DNA from: Avena insularis
Taxonomy: Eukaryota; Streptophyta; Magnoliopsida; Poales; Poaceae
Reading direction: 5' to 3'
Assembly (NCBI GenBank): GCA_023614405.1
Contig: CM042689.1
Span: forward strand, 309,667,132 to 309,731,131
DNA: 64,000 bases
Shown here: piece after piece, positions 44,301 through 55,789 of the stretch
Position numbering within the stretch: the first letter of the stretch is position 1
Layout: the number at the start of each line of letters is the position of its first letter
Translations under genes and position numbers: made by a program
Notes under the pieces: model-generated
The model's input: the letters and a program-made list of their open reading frames with translations, nothing else
Databases searched by the model: none
Told to the model about the DNA's origin: nothing

Positions 44301-44474
44301 TGTATTAGGCATGTGGCCTTGGAGTTGTAAAGACTATGTTTATCTCTGGAATGGCTGTAATAAATGACCTTTGTATCTGTGTACTTCATCTTAAACTATG
44401 GATGCTAGCATTGATCCAGGGACTAGCATTGCAATCACAGGGATCCTTTCCCTTTATAAAGGAGGGATCTTACA
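41324..44474 (+). repeat. 3' LTR of D (3,151 bp)
   Basis: Starts TGTAACATCCC and ends GGGATCTTACA. TATA box TATATAAA at 42071-42078; leader donors GGTAAA (42190), GGTGAG (42355) and GGTAAA (42580) follow CTCCGGCGA words. It carries the mini-ORF, the CCTGGGTGG (43531)/CCACCCAGG (43620) arms and a 12-bp terminal palindrome at 44451-44462. The GAACCGGTAC block is degenerate here. Confidence 0.92.
43193..44220 (+). other. Putative spliced mini-ORF in LTR of D
   Basis: Exon 1 is 43193-43252 (60 nt) with an extra in-frame Asp-Cys pair and a GC donor. Exon 2 is 44201-44220, ending Y-S-D-E-D and TAG. Confidence 0.55.
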
Positions 44475-45174
44475 GTGATCTTGCATGCTCTACGTTGTTA
44501 GTAGCTATCTTGGCCAAGTACTTGCTAGTGACTCCAAGAGGGGGTATTTATGCTCGATAGTGGGTTCATGCCTCTAGTTTTGAAGGGAAGTGACAATAAT
44601 CTCTACGGTTGTAGATGTGATGTTGCTACTAGGGAGAAAACAACGCCCTCTTATTCATGGAACATGTGGACTGTTTACCTTACATACTTTGCTTAAAGTA
44701 GTTGTCTGTTGCTTGCACCTTAATACTAGAGGGGGTTCGGATGATAACCTGAAGGTGGACTTCTAGTCATAGATGCAGTTGGATAGCGGTCTATGTATCT
44801 TGTTGTATTGCCCAATCAACCTCATATGATCTTTCTGGCTAGTAATTGAATTGTTATGCCTTGCTCAGTTCCTGTCAATTGCCCTGCTGTAATTTGTTTA
44901 CCATTCATGCCATGTTGTTTATCTAAGGAGAGCACCTCTAGTGAACTATGGACCCCGGTCCAATCTTTACCATTGATACATCTTCCACTGTTACTTGTTT
45001 ACTTGTTGCAAACCATTACCTTCTACACAATACGTTTAATCCTTTGTTAAAGCAACCGGTGAGCTTGACAACCTCACTGTTTGTTGGGGCAAAGTTTTGA
45101 GTTTGTGTTGTGTAGGTCTTCGCGTTGCTTGAAACACTTGTGTGACGTTTCCTTCCTCCTTATGGTTCGATAAC
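44475..45174 (+). repeat. Second H-type LTR fragment
   Basis: This is homologous to 14490-14904 joined to 27624-27990, showing what the H LTR looks like without element B. Its left part is missing beyond D, and its right end is cut by a minus-strand copia LTR at 45175. No ORF. Confidence 0.78.
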
Positions 45175-46622
45175 TGTAGGTGTTCGTATCATGGAAAACA
45201 AAAAATTTCTACCGCATGCAAACAAACAAGCCAAGATCTATCTACTAGATTGTAGCAACGAGTCGATAGAGGAACTCACCCTCGAAGATTCCAAAGCAGT
45301 TAACGAGAGCATATTCTCGTGGGTGATGTAGTCATACTCTTGCCGATCTCAAGATCGCGTAGACGATCCTTCCGGCGCTGCGTTCCTGCAGCGCTTCCGT
45401 AGTCGGTCACACGTTCGGTACTCGATGAAGACCTTCCTCTCCCTTGTTCCAGCAGGCAGCGGAGGTTGTAGCACTCTCCTCGCAATTTCGACAGCACGAC
45501 GGCGTGGTACCGGAAGTAGAGGGGAGATCTCGCAGGGCTTCGCCTTAAGCCGGAGCGAGTATGGTGGACTATGAGAGAGGCCTTGGTGATCTAGGGTTTA
45601 GAGGCACCAAGGGGGGAGCTTGGCCGGCAGCTAGGGCTTGGGAAAGCCCCAAGTCGGCGGGTTGGAGAAACCCTAGGAGGCGGCGGCGACTTGGAGGAGG
45701 CCGACGGCTAGGGCTAGGGTTTTGGGTGTGTTGGGTGTAGGGAAGAGGGGCAGCCCTGCCCCTCCTTATATAGGTGGGAGGGCGCGGCTTGGGAGGAGGG
45801 AGTCTTCCCCCAAGTCGTCCTCCTTGGCCGGCGGGTGGAGGGAGAGGAACTCCTCCCCAAGTAGGTTTCCTACTCTCCCTCCACCAAGCAAACTTGCTGT
45901 TTGACTTTTTCAAATTGGCGTTTGACTTTCAAACTAGGATTTGATTTATCCCTTTGTTTTGCCCAGCCAATTGACCTAGCACATGATGCAACCATTTCAC
46001 ATTGTCATAACACATTCATGTACCCTTCCCCTCCGGAGCGCCGGACCTTTCGAACCCTTCTAGAACATTCCCGGTGAAAACATCGGAATCATTCCCCAAC
46101 TCCGAAACAGGACTTACCTTATATGAATCTTATTCTCCGGACCATTCCGGATCTCCTCGTGATATCCCGGATCCCATCCGATACTCCGAACAACATTCGG
46201 TCTCTTACTCATCATTCCATAACTACTCAACAACATCGAATCCTTAAGTGTGTCTCCCTACGGTTCGTGAATTATGCGGACATGATCGAGACACTTCTAT
46301 GATCAATAACCAATAGAGGAATCTGGAAATTCATATGGCTCCCACATATTTCTACGATTACTTTGCGATCGAATGAACCACTTACATACGATACCAATTT
46401 CCCTTTATCTCACGATAGTTTACTTATCCGAGGTTTTGATCGTCGGTATCTCTGCATACCTAGTTCAACCTCGTTACCGATAAGTACTCTTTTCTCGTTC
46501 CCGTGGTATGTGATCCCTTGTGAGCCAGTCACATGCTTGCAAGCTAATTGGATGACATTCCACCAAGAGGGCCCAGAGTATATCTATCCGTCATATGGAT
46601 GGACAAATCCCACTCTTGATCC
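45175..46622 (-). repeat. Ty1/copia LTR (first copia), truncated
   Basis: The plus strand starts TGTAGGTGTTCG, i.e. the minus-strand LTR ends ...CACCTACA. A minus-strand TATA box CTATATAA lies at about 45767-45774. Downstream on the minus strand is a GC-rich leader with CCCTAGATC-type text familiar from wheat copia LTRs. The promoter-distal part contains CCGGAATGGTCC-like segments. It is interrupted at 46623 by the second copia element, and its LTR start is beyond the window. The flank ATAAC (45170-45174) is the probable target site. Confidence 0.78.
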
Positions 46623-47986
46623 TGTTGGGCCACGCAGAGATAAAACAAAAATTTCCTCTTCCGTGGTGATCCCAAGATCTAGCTAAGGTAGAAGGCCACG
46701 AGGTTTACCAGTAGACGCGCGGTTGCGGATTACTGATGAAGCGCGTTAGTTGATGCAGTGCAGTCCTCACGATCCGATCGTCCTGGTGCTGATCGCATAG
46801 CACCTCTGCTGGTATCCACACGTACAAGGAGGAGCGTCGGCGGCAAACTGCTAGGTTCGTTACGGCGGCAGGACTGTTGTGGAGCTAGGGTTTCCAACAC
46901 ATGGAATGACCTAACCGAACAACGATTAACCTTTTTGGGTTAAGGTGATCCACTATATATAGGGAGTGAACGTGGGCTCTGCTCACGCGACCCATTCACT
47001 AAAGCCCATATAACACTAGTCCCCATGAGTCCAACTCACTAACTCAGTCCTAATCCGGTTTAGGTCCAACCCAACCAGATTATAGGTTCAGATCCAATCC
47101 GAACTTTCTCCCCCTCTTAAGTGTGTGACCCTGCAGGCTCATGGCTACTTGGACACGATTGGAGTCCGACTCTCAATCGATCAGTCGGTAGCGGCTCCTA
47201 GTAGAACGTGCCAACTCCCAAGTACCAAAGAGTCATGACGACTTGCCTTTCCAATGCGACTTGTGTCCGAGTCCCTTTTGCCTCACGATATACCTTGTCA
47301 GACTATAGGCGAATAATTGTCATCCCTTAAATAGTCCGACTCTCTTCTCGATCCAAGATAAGTGATTCACCAGACTAACTCTTAGTCGATCACCTCGGTT
47401 AACACTTAACCCAGTCGTGCATGGCCATGCTTTCCGAATCATATCTCACGAGAGGGCCCAGAGAATATATCTCCAAGTGGAGGGGCAAAATCCCATCTTG
47501 GTTATTCACATCACACAGCTTGATTCTCACGATTCAACTCGCCTTTATAATCGCCCGATTCACGGATCAGCGTTTGACAGAACCTAAGTCGGTGATCCTC
47601 AACTCGGACTATGCAACGACCTCAGGTCTAAGGATTACATTGATTGAGATATACAAATGACAACTTGTTCGTTGTACCTCAATATGGGTCAATCCAACTC
47701 GCTAAACTCTTTAGTCGAATCTGTGTAAGTTGGAATAGCATCTCCATGCCCATGACAAGTGGAACCGAGTCATCAAGCCAACTTTCACATTTGTCTAAGT
47801 TGTGTGTCCAGCACAACCTCAATGACCAAGGATATTTAGTACAAACAACATGAATGCATAGTTCCACAACCGAATCACATATTCAATGATACACATCAGA
47901 TGTTTATACAAGGACAACTTAATAACTTTATGAATACAATGGGAAATATCATCATACATGATTGCCTCAAGGGCATATTCCCAACA
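46623..47986 (-). repeat. 3' LTR of second copia (1,364 bp)
   Basis: The minus strand starts TGTTGGGAATATGCC and ends GTGGCCCAACA, with terminal inverted repeats TGTTGGG/CCCAACA. A TATA box (CTATATATAG, palindromic) is at about 46953-46962. The internal side abuts GCAAGTGGGAGAA (47987-47999), the polypurine tract. Confidence 0.9.
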
Positions 47987-48028
47987 TTCTCCCACTTGCA
48001 CTAGAGTCAATCTTCCGACATCATATGT

Positions 48029-48609
48029 CTAAGCATCTAATGCCCATGGTTTCAAAAGCGCCTCATGCTTCTGTGGTAACGGCTTTGTCAATGGATCCGC
48101 AATATTTGCATCCGTGTACCTTGCATAACTTGATATCACCCTGATCCACAATGGCGAATCAGGTGGTACCGCATGAGTATGTGCTTGTTATTCTGGTGTT
48201 GTCTAGGTTCCTTGGCTTGTGCAATAGCACCATTGTTGTCACAATACACGTCCAACGGATTGGACGAGCCCTGAACCACACCAAGATCCATGAGGAAATT
48301 CCTCATCCAAACAGCTTTCTTTGCTGCCTCCGAGGCGGCAATATACTCAGCCTCTCTTGTAGACGCAGACACAGTCTCTTGCTTGGAACTCTTCCAGCTC
48401 ACAGCACCTCCGTTTATAATAAACACGTATCCGGATTGCGAACGAGAATCATTAGAGTCGGTAAGATAACTCGCATCTGTGTAACCCTTTACACTGAGTT
48501 CATCTTCACCACCATAAACCAAGAACATATCCTTAGTCCTTCTCAAGTACTTTAGGATATTTTTAGCATTGTCCAAAGGATCTCTCAAGATCAGCCTGTA
48601 TCTCGCCAC
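48029..48609 (-). pseudogene. pol: Copia RNase H and pol C-terminus
   Basis: RNase H motifs are visible: GYTDASYLTD, SWKSSKQETVSASTREAEY and DVYCDNNGAIAQ. A small deletion near 48150 shifts the frame in the stretch after RYHLIR; downstream VDQGDIKLCKVHTDANIADP is readable in another frame and stops at 48029-48031. The enzyme degrades the RNA strand of the replication hybrid. Confidence 0.85.
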
Positions 48610-48636
48610 AACACTTAGAGCAAAGGAAACATCCGC

Positions 48637-49494
48637 CTAGTACAAATCATGGCATACATGATGGATCCGATCGCAAGCATAGGAATCGTGACTCATCCGA
48701 TTTTTCGCATCGCTTGTCGAAGGACACTGATTCTTGCTAAGTTTTACACCCTGGGACATCGGTAAGAACCCCTTCTTAGACAATTCCATGTTGAACTTCT
48801 TCAACACTTTGTCCAAATAAGTACTCTGACTCAATACAATGAGCCTCCTTGATCTATCTCTATAGATCCGGATTCCAAGGATGTATGTTGCCTCACCCAA
48901 GTATTTCATTGAGAAACTCCTTTCCAATGATTCCTTGGTTTCTTGCAACATCTGGAAATCATTTCCAATAAGTAATATGTCATCCACATATAAGATTAGA
49001 AAGTTTACTTTGTTCCCACTAAACTTCTTGTATAAACAAGAATCATGATCACTCTTGATGAAGCCAAACGATTTGACTACCTCATCAAAGCGAATATTCC
49101 AACTCCGAGATGCTTGCTTCAACCCATAAATGGATTTCTGAAGTTTGCACACCTTGTCAGCATTAGCCGGATCGACAAAACCCTCGGGCTGTATCATATA
49201 CACGTCCTCGGTTAAATTTCCGTTAAGGAAAGCCGTTTTGACATCCATCTGCCATATCGCATAGTCGAAATAGGCCGCTATAACTAACATGATCCGAACT
49301 GATTTAAGCATCGCTACGGGCGAGAAAGTCTCGTCGTAATCAACTCCTTGAACTTGTCGGAACCCCTTCGCGACAAGGCGTGCTTTATAGATTGAAACAT
49401 TTCCATCCATATCAGTTTTCTTCTTAAAGACCCATTTGCACTCGACGGGTCTTGCACCGTTCGCGATCAACCAAGTTCCAAACTTGATTTTCAT
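48637..49494 (-). CDS. pol: Copia reverse transcriptase
   Basis: This is a 285-codon open frame with copia RT blocks in order: ECKWVFKKK, KARLVAKGF, QMDVKTAFLNG, YGLKQASR and catalytic YVDD (48979-48990), then YLG...ILG. It is joined out of frame to the preceding linker (49424-49807), so the polyprotein is broken. RT residues look intact. Confidence 0.9.
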   Translation of the reverse strand: MKIKFGTWLIANGARPVECKWVFKKKTDMDGNVSIYKARLVAKGFRQVQGVDYDETFSPVAMLKSVRIMLVIAAYFDYAIWQMDVKTAFLNGNLTEDVYMIQPEGFVDPANADKVCKLQKSIYGLKQASRSWNIRFDEVVKSFGFIKSDHDSCLYKKFSGNKVNFLILYVDDILLIGNDFQMLQETKESLERSFSMKYLGEATYILGIRIYRDRSRRLIVLSQSTYLDKVLKKFNMELSKKGFLPMSQGVKLSKNQCPSTSDAKNRMSHDSYACDRIHHVCHDLY

Positions 49495-49807
49495 CCATGG
49501 ACTTTATCTCGGATCTCATGGCTCCAAGCCATGACTCGGAATCAGATCCCACCATCGCTTCCGAATAATTTGCCGGCTCATCACTGTCTAACAGTAATAC
49601 ATCACGAACACTTCGTAATCTCGCCGATCTTCGTAGTACAGGTGCTGCTGCCGGCTCAGCTACCACGACCGGCTCAACCTCCAAGGTTTTTGCCGACTCG
49701 CCACTAGCCGGTTCCTCTCGAATTTCTTCGAGCTGCACCGTGCTCCCACTTACTCCCCGACTGAGAAACTCTTTCTCAAGGAAGACACCGTTTCGAGTGA
49801 CAAACAC
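49424..49807 (-). pseudogene. Copia integrase-RT linker
   Basis: Acidic/Pro-Ala-rich linker typical of copia pol between integrase and RT (RRSARLRSVRDVLLLDSDEP). It overlaps the RT frame at 49424-49494 in a different phase, marking a frameshift. Confidence 0.65.
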
Positions 49808-49819
49808 TTTGCCCTCTTA

Positions 49820-50689
49820 TCAGTTGTAGAAGTAGTAACCCAAGGTTTCCCTCGGATACCCCACGAAAATACATTTATCCGACTTGGCTGTAAGCTTGTC
49901 CGACTGAAGTCGCTTGACAAATGCTTCACAACCCCAAATCTTAAGAAAAGACAAACTCGGCTTTTTGCCTGTCCACATCTCATGCGGTGTCTTCTCTACC
50001 GATTTTGATGGTACTCTATTTAGTGTGAACGCTGCTGTTTCTAGACAATAACCCCAAAATGATAAAGGCAGATCTGTCCGACTCATCATTGACCGTACCA
50101 TGTCCAACAAGGTCCGATTCCACCTTTCCAAAACACCATTCCTTTGTGGCGTTCCTGGCGGAGTAAGTTGAGGAACTATTCCACAACTTTTGAGATGGTC
50201 ATCAAACTCATGGCTCATGTACTCGCCTCCTCGGTCTGACCGAAGAAACTTTATTTTCTTGCCGAGTTGATTCTGTGCTTCATTCTGGAATTCTTTGAAC
50301 TTTTCAAAGGCTTCCGACTTATGTTTCATCAAGTAGATATATCCATACCTACTCAAATCATCAGTGAAGGTAATGAAGTACTCATAACCACCCCTGGCTG
50401 TCGTGCTCATTGGTCCACATACATCACTATGTACTAGTCCCAACAAGTCGGACGCCCTTTCACAACTCTTTGTAAAAGGTGTCTTGGTCATTTTGCCGAG
50501 TAGGCAAGATTCGCATGTCTCGAACGACTCCAAGTCGAACGAATTTAGGAGTCCATCATCATGGAGCTTCTTCATGCATTTCCAACTTATATGACCAAGC
50601 CGACAGTGCCAAAAGTAAGTCATATTCAGATCATTTGGTTTCAACCTTTTAACATTTATGTTATAAACCGACTCACCATCAAGATTCAA
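49820..50689 (-). CDS. pol: Copia integrase
   Basis: A 289-codon open frame. It starts with the GAG-pre-integrase zinc domain (WHCRLGH...CESC) and continues into the integrase core with D (SDVCGPM), D (SDRGGEY) and E (GVLERWN). The downstream GYCLETAAFTLNRVPSK and EMWTGKKPSLSFLKIWGC blocks are standard for copia integrase. The first ATG is internal to pol. A TAG near 50707 separates it from protease. Confidence 0.9.
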   Translation of the reverse strand: MNLDGESVYNINVKRLKPNDLNMTYFWHCRLGHISWKCMKKLHDDGLLNSFDLESFETCESCLLGKMTKTPFTKSCERASDLLGLVHSDVCGPMSTTARGGYEYFITFTDDLSRYGYIYLMKHKSEAFEKFKEFQNEAQNQLGKKIKFLRSDRGGEYMSHEFDDHLKSCGIVPQLTPPGTPQRNGVLERWNRTLLDMVRSMMSRTDLPLSFWGYCLETAAFTLNRVPSKSVEKTPHEMWTGKKPSLSFLKIWGCEAFVKRLQSDKLTAKSDKCIFVGYPRETLGYYFYN

Positions 50690-50704
50690 AATAAATAACC
50701 CATC

Positions 50705-51041
50705 CTAGACGGGTGCAAAGCCGTGAAACATATCATTCAAATACAAAGAATAACCATTATTCTTGATATTCGACTCATAGCCTTGCCTCATCAAACATGA
50801 AGCAGAAATAATGTTTCGACTGAGCACTGGAACATAATAACAATTATTTAGTTCCATAATGAATCCGGAAGGTAAGTGAAGTTGCATCGTGCCGACTTCC
50901 AACGCAGCAACTCTTGCTTTGTTGCCGACTCAAATATCAACCTCGCCTCTTGCTACGCTCCTAGTTCTTACTAGTCCCTGCAACGAGTTGCAGATGTGAA
51001 TAACTGATCCGGTATCATATACCCAAGAACTATTAGGTGCA
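50705..51041 (-). pseudogene. pol: Copia protease remnant
   Basis: Minus-strand translation shows SWVYDTGSVIH near 51010, the aspartic protease active site D-T-G, and later GTMQLHLPSGFIMELNNC and YVPVLSRNIIS. Stops near 50940 and at 50705 interrupt the frame. Confidence 0.7.
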
Positions 51042-51947
51042 TCAGCAAGATATGTCTATAACATTGCAAACAAGTGTACCTGAGTTGGAAGTCATACCTC
51101 CACTCTTGGCTTTATCGGCCAAGTACTTGCTGCAGTTCCTCTTCCAATGGCCATCCGCCTTGCAGTAGAAGCAAGTGGATCCGGCTGAAGGAGATGGCTT
51201 AGTCCCTGAGGAAGCGCTTGGGACTGGGTCATGAGCCTGCTTTCCTCTTGACTTAGCCTTCTTCTTAGTCCAAGAACTCTTCTTGAACTTAGCCTTATTC
51301 TGCACCATCAACACTTGACTGGCGCCCTTCTTGAGATCCGCCTCTGCCTGCTTGAGCATCCCATGCAATTCAGTGAGCTTCTTATCCATACCATGCATGT
51401 GGTAGTTCGAAATGAACTGCCCATATGCACTAGGAAGAGAGTTCAGAATTATGTCCGTAGCGAACTCTTCGCTTATGGGGTAGCCAAGCCTCTCTAGAGA
51501 CTGCACGTAACCAACCATTTTGATCACATGCGGACTCAGTGGATCACCATCCTTAAGCTTGCAACTCAGCAAAGCCTGAGAAACTTGATACCTCTCAGTC
51601 TTTGCCTGAGCCTGGAACATACTTTTGAGGCTTTCGATCATATCGTAGGCCTCAACATGCTCGAACTGCTTTTGCAAGTCCGGTTCCATGTGAGCAATCA
51701 TAAGACAGCTAATATCCGTGGACTCATCCTTAGCCCGACGGTAGGCATTGGTGGCTGCGACAGTCGCATTCTCATTCGGCTCATCTGGAAGTGGGTTGTC
51801 TAGGACATGGTCCTTCTTTTCTTGTTTGAGAACAATTCTCAGATTTCGATACCAGTTGGTAAAATTAGTGTCGTTCAGTTTATCTTTCTCAAGAATGGTT
51901 CTCAACGCAAAACCAGATATCTGAGAGTGACTGCTACTAGGTGCCAT
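51042..51947 (-). CDS. gag: Copia Gag
   Basis: A 301-codon frame starting MAPSSSHSQISGFALRTILE. The UBN2-type Gag core follows (NFTNWYRNLRIVLKQEKK, YQVSQALLSCKLKDG, DIILNSLPSAY), then a Lys/Ser-rich linker and the CCHC knuckle CFYCKADGHWKRNC near residue 260. Gag forms the virus-like particle. A stop after VIDISC separates it from protease, whereas related elements read through as one polyprotein. Confidence 0.9.
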   Translation of the reverse strand: MAPSSSHSQISGFALRTILEKDKLNDTNFTNWYRNLRIVLKQEKKDHVLDNPLPDEPNENATVAATNAYRRAKDESTDISCLMIAHMEPDLQKQFEHVEAYDMIESLKSMFQAQAKTERYQVSQALLSCKLKDGDPLSPHVIKMVGYVQSLERLGYPISEEFATDIILNSLPSAYGQFISNYHMHGMDKKLTELHGMLKQAEADLKKGASQVLMVQNKAKFKKSSWTKKKAKSRGKQAHDPVPSASSGTKPSPSAGSTCFYCKADGHWKRNCSKYLADKAKSGGMTSNSGTLVCNVIDISC

Positions 51948-52572
51948 GATCTACAACAGAAAATATGCAAAACACTTAAGACATGTATTCATAAAAGAGC
52001 AAGCATATTAAACATTTTAATATTTTATGCTCCCACTAGAACCAACACCCCTACGATGGTTGCTTAGTGATTTAGGATCCTAAATAAGCAAGTCGGCTAG
52101 TGAGCTTTAGCATCACCGCTAGCCGCCAAGTGATCTAGGTAGACAACTCCTTGTCAATCACATCTCATGCGACTCATGTTGGACGGGTGGCATCACATGC
52201 CCCGGCTCCCATCCGACTTTTTCCTGAGTCCCACAGCCGTTGTGATAGACCCGTCTAGCTTACCGAGTGTTTCTGCAGTAAGAGTCCGACTCGAACCCAC
52301 CTAGTCGGAAAGAATTGGCAGCACCTCAATTTTATGAGCCCACTACCAAAAATGTCCGACTTGTGATGGTGCAAACACTGGAGGGAAAACCGACTAGACC
52401 TTCTTTGAGGGATTAAATTTTACCGACTATCTAATAGAGGTAAAACTGAGACATAACAATAACACAAAATAAAGCAATTATAATGTGAAATGGTATGGCT
52501 CTCTTCATGGCGATCTCCATCTCCACAAAGCCTGTAATCCGACTCGTGCCAACTCTTATCACTTGCCGTCTT
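51948..52572 (-). other. Leader of the second copia, cut by element A
   Basis: The non-coding stretch upstream of copia gag on the minus strand contains repeated GTCGG/CCGAC words. No primer site is reached before element A begins. GTCTT (52568-52572) is the left target-duplication copy expected for A. Confidence 0.6.
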
Positions 52573-55500
52573 TGTAACATCCTCAAAATCATGTTTCAAA
52601 CTCATGCATATCATCCATGCATCCATGATCATATAGAGTTCATTTCAAACAAAACAATTCAAAAACAGGAGCATATGAGCTCATTATTTTATGTGATCAG
52701 CATTTAAAACAAATACAAATCTCCAAAGTGAGATAAGTGTTCAGTGAACCAAACCTTGTGCCTTATTACTTCAGAATGTGTTGCTAGATTGCTAAGACTT
52801 AAACCCATGTTTTCAAAGCAAATACAATTTGAAAACCAATTTCAAAACCAATATAAGACTAGTGCTATGTCACTGTTTATTTTATCTTATTCCCAATGAC
52901 CAAGCCAATTCAAAGTGACCACTTGGTTTTATGCCTAGAAGTGTGAATGTTGCACCCTACAAAATCCTGAAAAGGTTTGAATTCAAATAGCTTTTGAAAT
53001 CATTTGAAAATCATTCTAGAAAATCAAATCAGAAAAAGAAAAAGAGAAAGGAAATAGAAAAGGGCCAGCGCCAGACTTTTAGCCCAACTGAGAAAGCAGC
53101 CCACTAAGCCCACCCGGGTTCCCTCTCTCCCTCTCTCACTCGCAGACGCACCCATCGAGTGACTGACGCCAGGACCCCACCCCCACTCTGTTTCTCTCGC
53201 AGACAACTGGGGCCTGTCCACGTCACCGTCGTCTTCCCCAAATCTCGTGAAGAACACGTCGCCGCAGGCCGTTGCTGGCGTTGATTCCGCGGCGTAATTG
53301 CCATTGATTCTGCAGGCGTTTCCTGTCGAGCCCTTGCCTACTTAAACTCCTCTGCACTGCGAACATTTCCCCTCACTCAATTTCCTCTCCATGCCACCAG
53401 GCTGCCCGTAGTCTCGCCCATACCGCCGCAGCTCCGACGACCTCCGGCGTGTGATTCCGGTAAGACCCCGTCGCCCCTTGCTGTCTAAGTTTGCCAGAAT
53501 AATCACCACATCCATGCGCATCTTCTCATCCTATTGGTGCATGCTAGGACCATCTGGAGACTCGCCAACAATGACGACCGCAAGTACCTGACGCTTTCTT
53601 CTTCTCCGGCGATCGATTGCGGTAAGCACTACGCGCCCCTTGACCTCTCTCGCATACCACTAGGTTTGGCTTGTCCTTGCGCAGCTACTGATGCCTCTGG
53701 TTGGTACTAGGAAGGCCCAGAGCGCCGGCAACAACTTCGTCTGCAACCACCTGACGCCCTGCACGACTCCGACGAGCTCCAGCGACCACCTCTGCGCGCC
53801 CCTTCGCCAACGAAGCACACCTTGAGCATCAGCAGCACACGGCGAGCACGGTAAGCCCCTTCCCCCTCTCCCGCGCGACCTAGAACGCCGGTTGCAGCTC
53901 TGACAGAGACGCCGCCGCCAGTCGTCGCCGCTAGCGCCGCCTGTCCATGGTCAACTAGATTAGGGCCGTAGGATTTAGATCCAGCGTGTGAGATTAGATC
54001 TGGGACGAAGAGGTAAGTTTAGATCTGAGCCGTGCGTGTTTAATTAGATCCAACGGTAGCCGAGCGTGATCCAACGCGAACCGGTACGCGCCAATAAGAT
54101 TAAGACGCGTGGCACCTGTTAGAGTTTAAAAACAGAATTTGAATCTGATTATTGTTTGAATTTGATTTAGCTATAACTTTTGATCCCCATGTTAGAATTT
54201 AACAAATTTTATACCGTTGGAATCAGGATAACAAGCCCTTTCTAAATATGCAATGTGTTTAATGTTTTGCCTCTATTAAAATGGTTTTATTTGCAGAGAC
54301 ATGTGTAGGGATTATTTGAGTATATGAAATGTTTAGGAATTGTTTTAGGGTTTAAACAAATGTTGTTTGGCAAGTTTTCAACTTGTTTATGAATTAGTAC
54401 TGTTTACTTGCTTTGTTGAGTTTTAAAAAAATCATCACTTAGCATTTTGCATGCATGCATATATTTTTGATTGTATATGTTTTGTATGTGATTGTGGCTA
54501 TGATTCTATGTGTAGATTTTGGTGCTAGTGATTGTGATTGTGAGGAGTGTAGCTACTCTCCAAACTACCAAGACAAGTGGTACTTCATGAATATTTCTAT
54601 CCCTATGTTTTATACTAAGCATTATAAATATTTTGCTAAGTCTTGCATGTTATTATTTTTGCTTATATGCCATGATGGGAAATCCTAGTAGTTTTAGAAT
54701 TGCTAGGGAATTTCTAAGTTAAGTTACTATCTATGCCATTCTTAGCCTAGCTAGTTGCAAACAAGGGTTGGTGAAATATACATGCTATGATGAAAATATT
54801 CTAAGTCTTTGGACTTGTGTTTTGCCTAATAAAACAACTAAGTTAATGAAACACCTGGGTGGAATGGAAGGATTGGTTTATGTTGAGTGGTTACACAAGT
54901 CCCATTTCTATGGTTTACCTTGTGTATCTCACTTGTGGTAAGCCACCCAGGAACAAAGGGATTTTAGAGGCCAAGTGTTAAGAAGCTTCTGGTGCAGCCA
55001 CTTGGCAATATGGGCTCTGCCTGGACCACATAGGTTGCTAGAACTTAGCCATTTGGACAGTTGGTGGTAGTGGGAATGATAGGTTGGAGCGCGTCCATTT
55101 GGTCTAAGGGAAGGCCAATTTCTAAGTAAAATCTTGTGGGTGAACAAGGGTGAAGGACCTCAATGTCTATTGGTGGTTCCTTGGGAAAAGTTTTGACAAA
55201 GAAAAACTTAGTGATTTCAACTAATAGGCAAAACCTATTTTGAGCAAAGCAAGCCAAGCTACACTTAGCCAAATTTCATATAGTATCTAGTCCACCTGAA
55301 ATTATACTAAGGTATCACTTGCCAATACTATTCCAATGTATTGACCCACTGTGGCTGTAACTTGTGATGTTGCAGGTTACTCTGATGAGGATTAGGTGTC
55401 ATGAGTCTACACTCAACATGTTTGCCTGTGGCACATGAAGATGAAGACTTTTATTTTATTTACTTATTCAAACTCTTGTATCAGTCCTATGGCCTTGGAG

Positions 55501-55649
55501 TTGTAAAGACTATGTTTATCTCTGGAATGGATGTAATAATGACCTTTGTATCTGTGTACTTCATCTTAAACTATGGATGCTAGCATTGATCCAGGGACTA
55601 GCATTGCAATCACAGGGATCCTTTTCCTTTATAAAGGAGGGATCTTACA
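52573..55649 (+). repeat. 5' LTR of element A (3,077 bp)
   Basis: Starts TGTAACATCCTC and ends GGGATCTTACA. A TATA-like CTTAAAC lies near 53340. Leader donors GGTAAG are at 53460, 53622 and 53851, each followed within about 20 bases by CGCCCCTTG or similar. It carries the conserved GAACCGGTAC (54078-54087)/ACGCGTGGC (54105-54113) block, arms CCTGGGTGG (54854)/CCACCCAGG (54943) and a perfect 14-bp palindrome at 55625-55638. Confidence 0.93.
54516..55395 (+). other. Putative spliced mini-ORF in 5' LTR of A
   Basis: Exon 1 is 54516-54572 (57 nt) and exon 2 is 55376-55395, ending Y-S-D-E-D and TAG. The donor reads ACAAGT instead of GCAAGT, a G-to-A change absent from the 3' LTR (63997), so this copy should splice poorly. 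Confidence 0.5.
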
Positions 55650-55651
55650 GA

Positions 55652-55663
55652 TGGTATCAGAGC
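55652..55663 (+). promoter_or_regulatory. Primer binding site of element A
   Basis: TGGTATCAGAGC two bases after the LTR end; initiator Met-tRNA type. Confidence 0.94.
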
Positions 55664-55789
55664 ACTGTGTTGCCTGTAGGATTATGACCCTAGGATTGGA
55701 AACCACTAAGGAAATTTTTTTAACAACTTCTACACTTGTTTATTCTTCTCGGAAACTTTTCTAATCTTCTTTCTCATCTCTATTTGTAG

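Larger units (their letters stand above)
40617..44474 (+). mobile_element. Family-T element D, 3' end only
   Basis: The element has the integrase C-terminus, chromodomain, polypurine tract and a full 3' LTR. The left end (about 40616) is an abrupt break into the H fragment; everything 5' is missing. On the right it abuts H LTR sequence, so it was inserted there; GTGAT (44475-44479) is the expected target-duplication flank. It is closest to element A by eye. Confidence 0.88.
46623..52572 (-). mobile_element. Ty1/copia element (second copia), 3' LTR to leader
   Basis: Minus-strand order is gag, protease, integrase, RT, RNase H, polypurine tract, 3' LTR: the copia order. It inserted into the first copia LTR at GATCC (46618-46622). 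The 5' LTR and primer site are absent because element A inserted into the leader at 52573. Coding sequence carries several stops and frameshifts. Confidence 0.92.

Noticed and set aside
44475..45174. Same H element as the fragment at 36973-40616
   Set aside because: Opposite orientation and separated by D; treated as a different insertion.
45569..45913. 114-codon Pro/Arg-rich ORF
   Set aside because: Translation of the GC-rich leader of the copia LTR, overlapping the TATA region.
54455..54688. 77-codon ORF containing the Cys-rich mini-exon with its own ATG
   Set aside because: The upstream ATG part is intron-like and not shared in frame by B, C or D; the conserved frame begins at the acceptor and crosses to exon 2.
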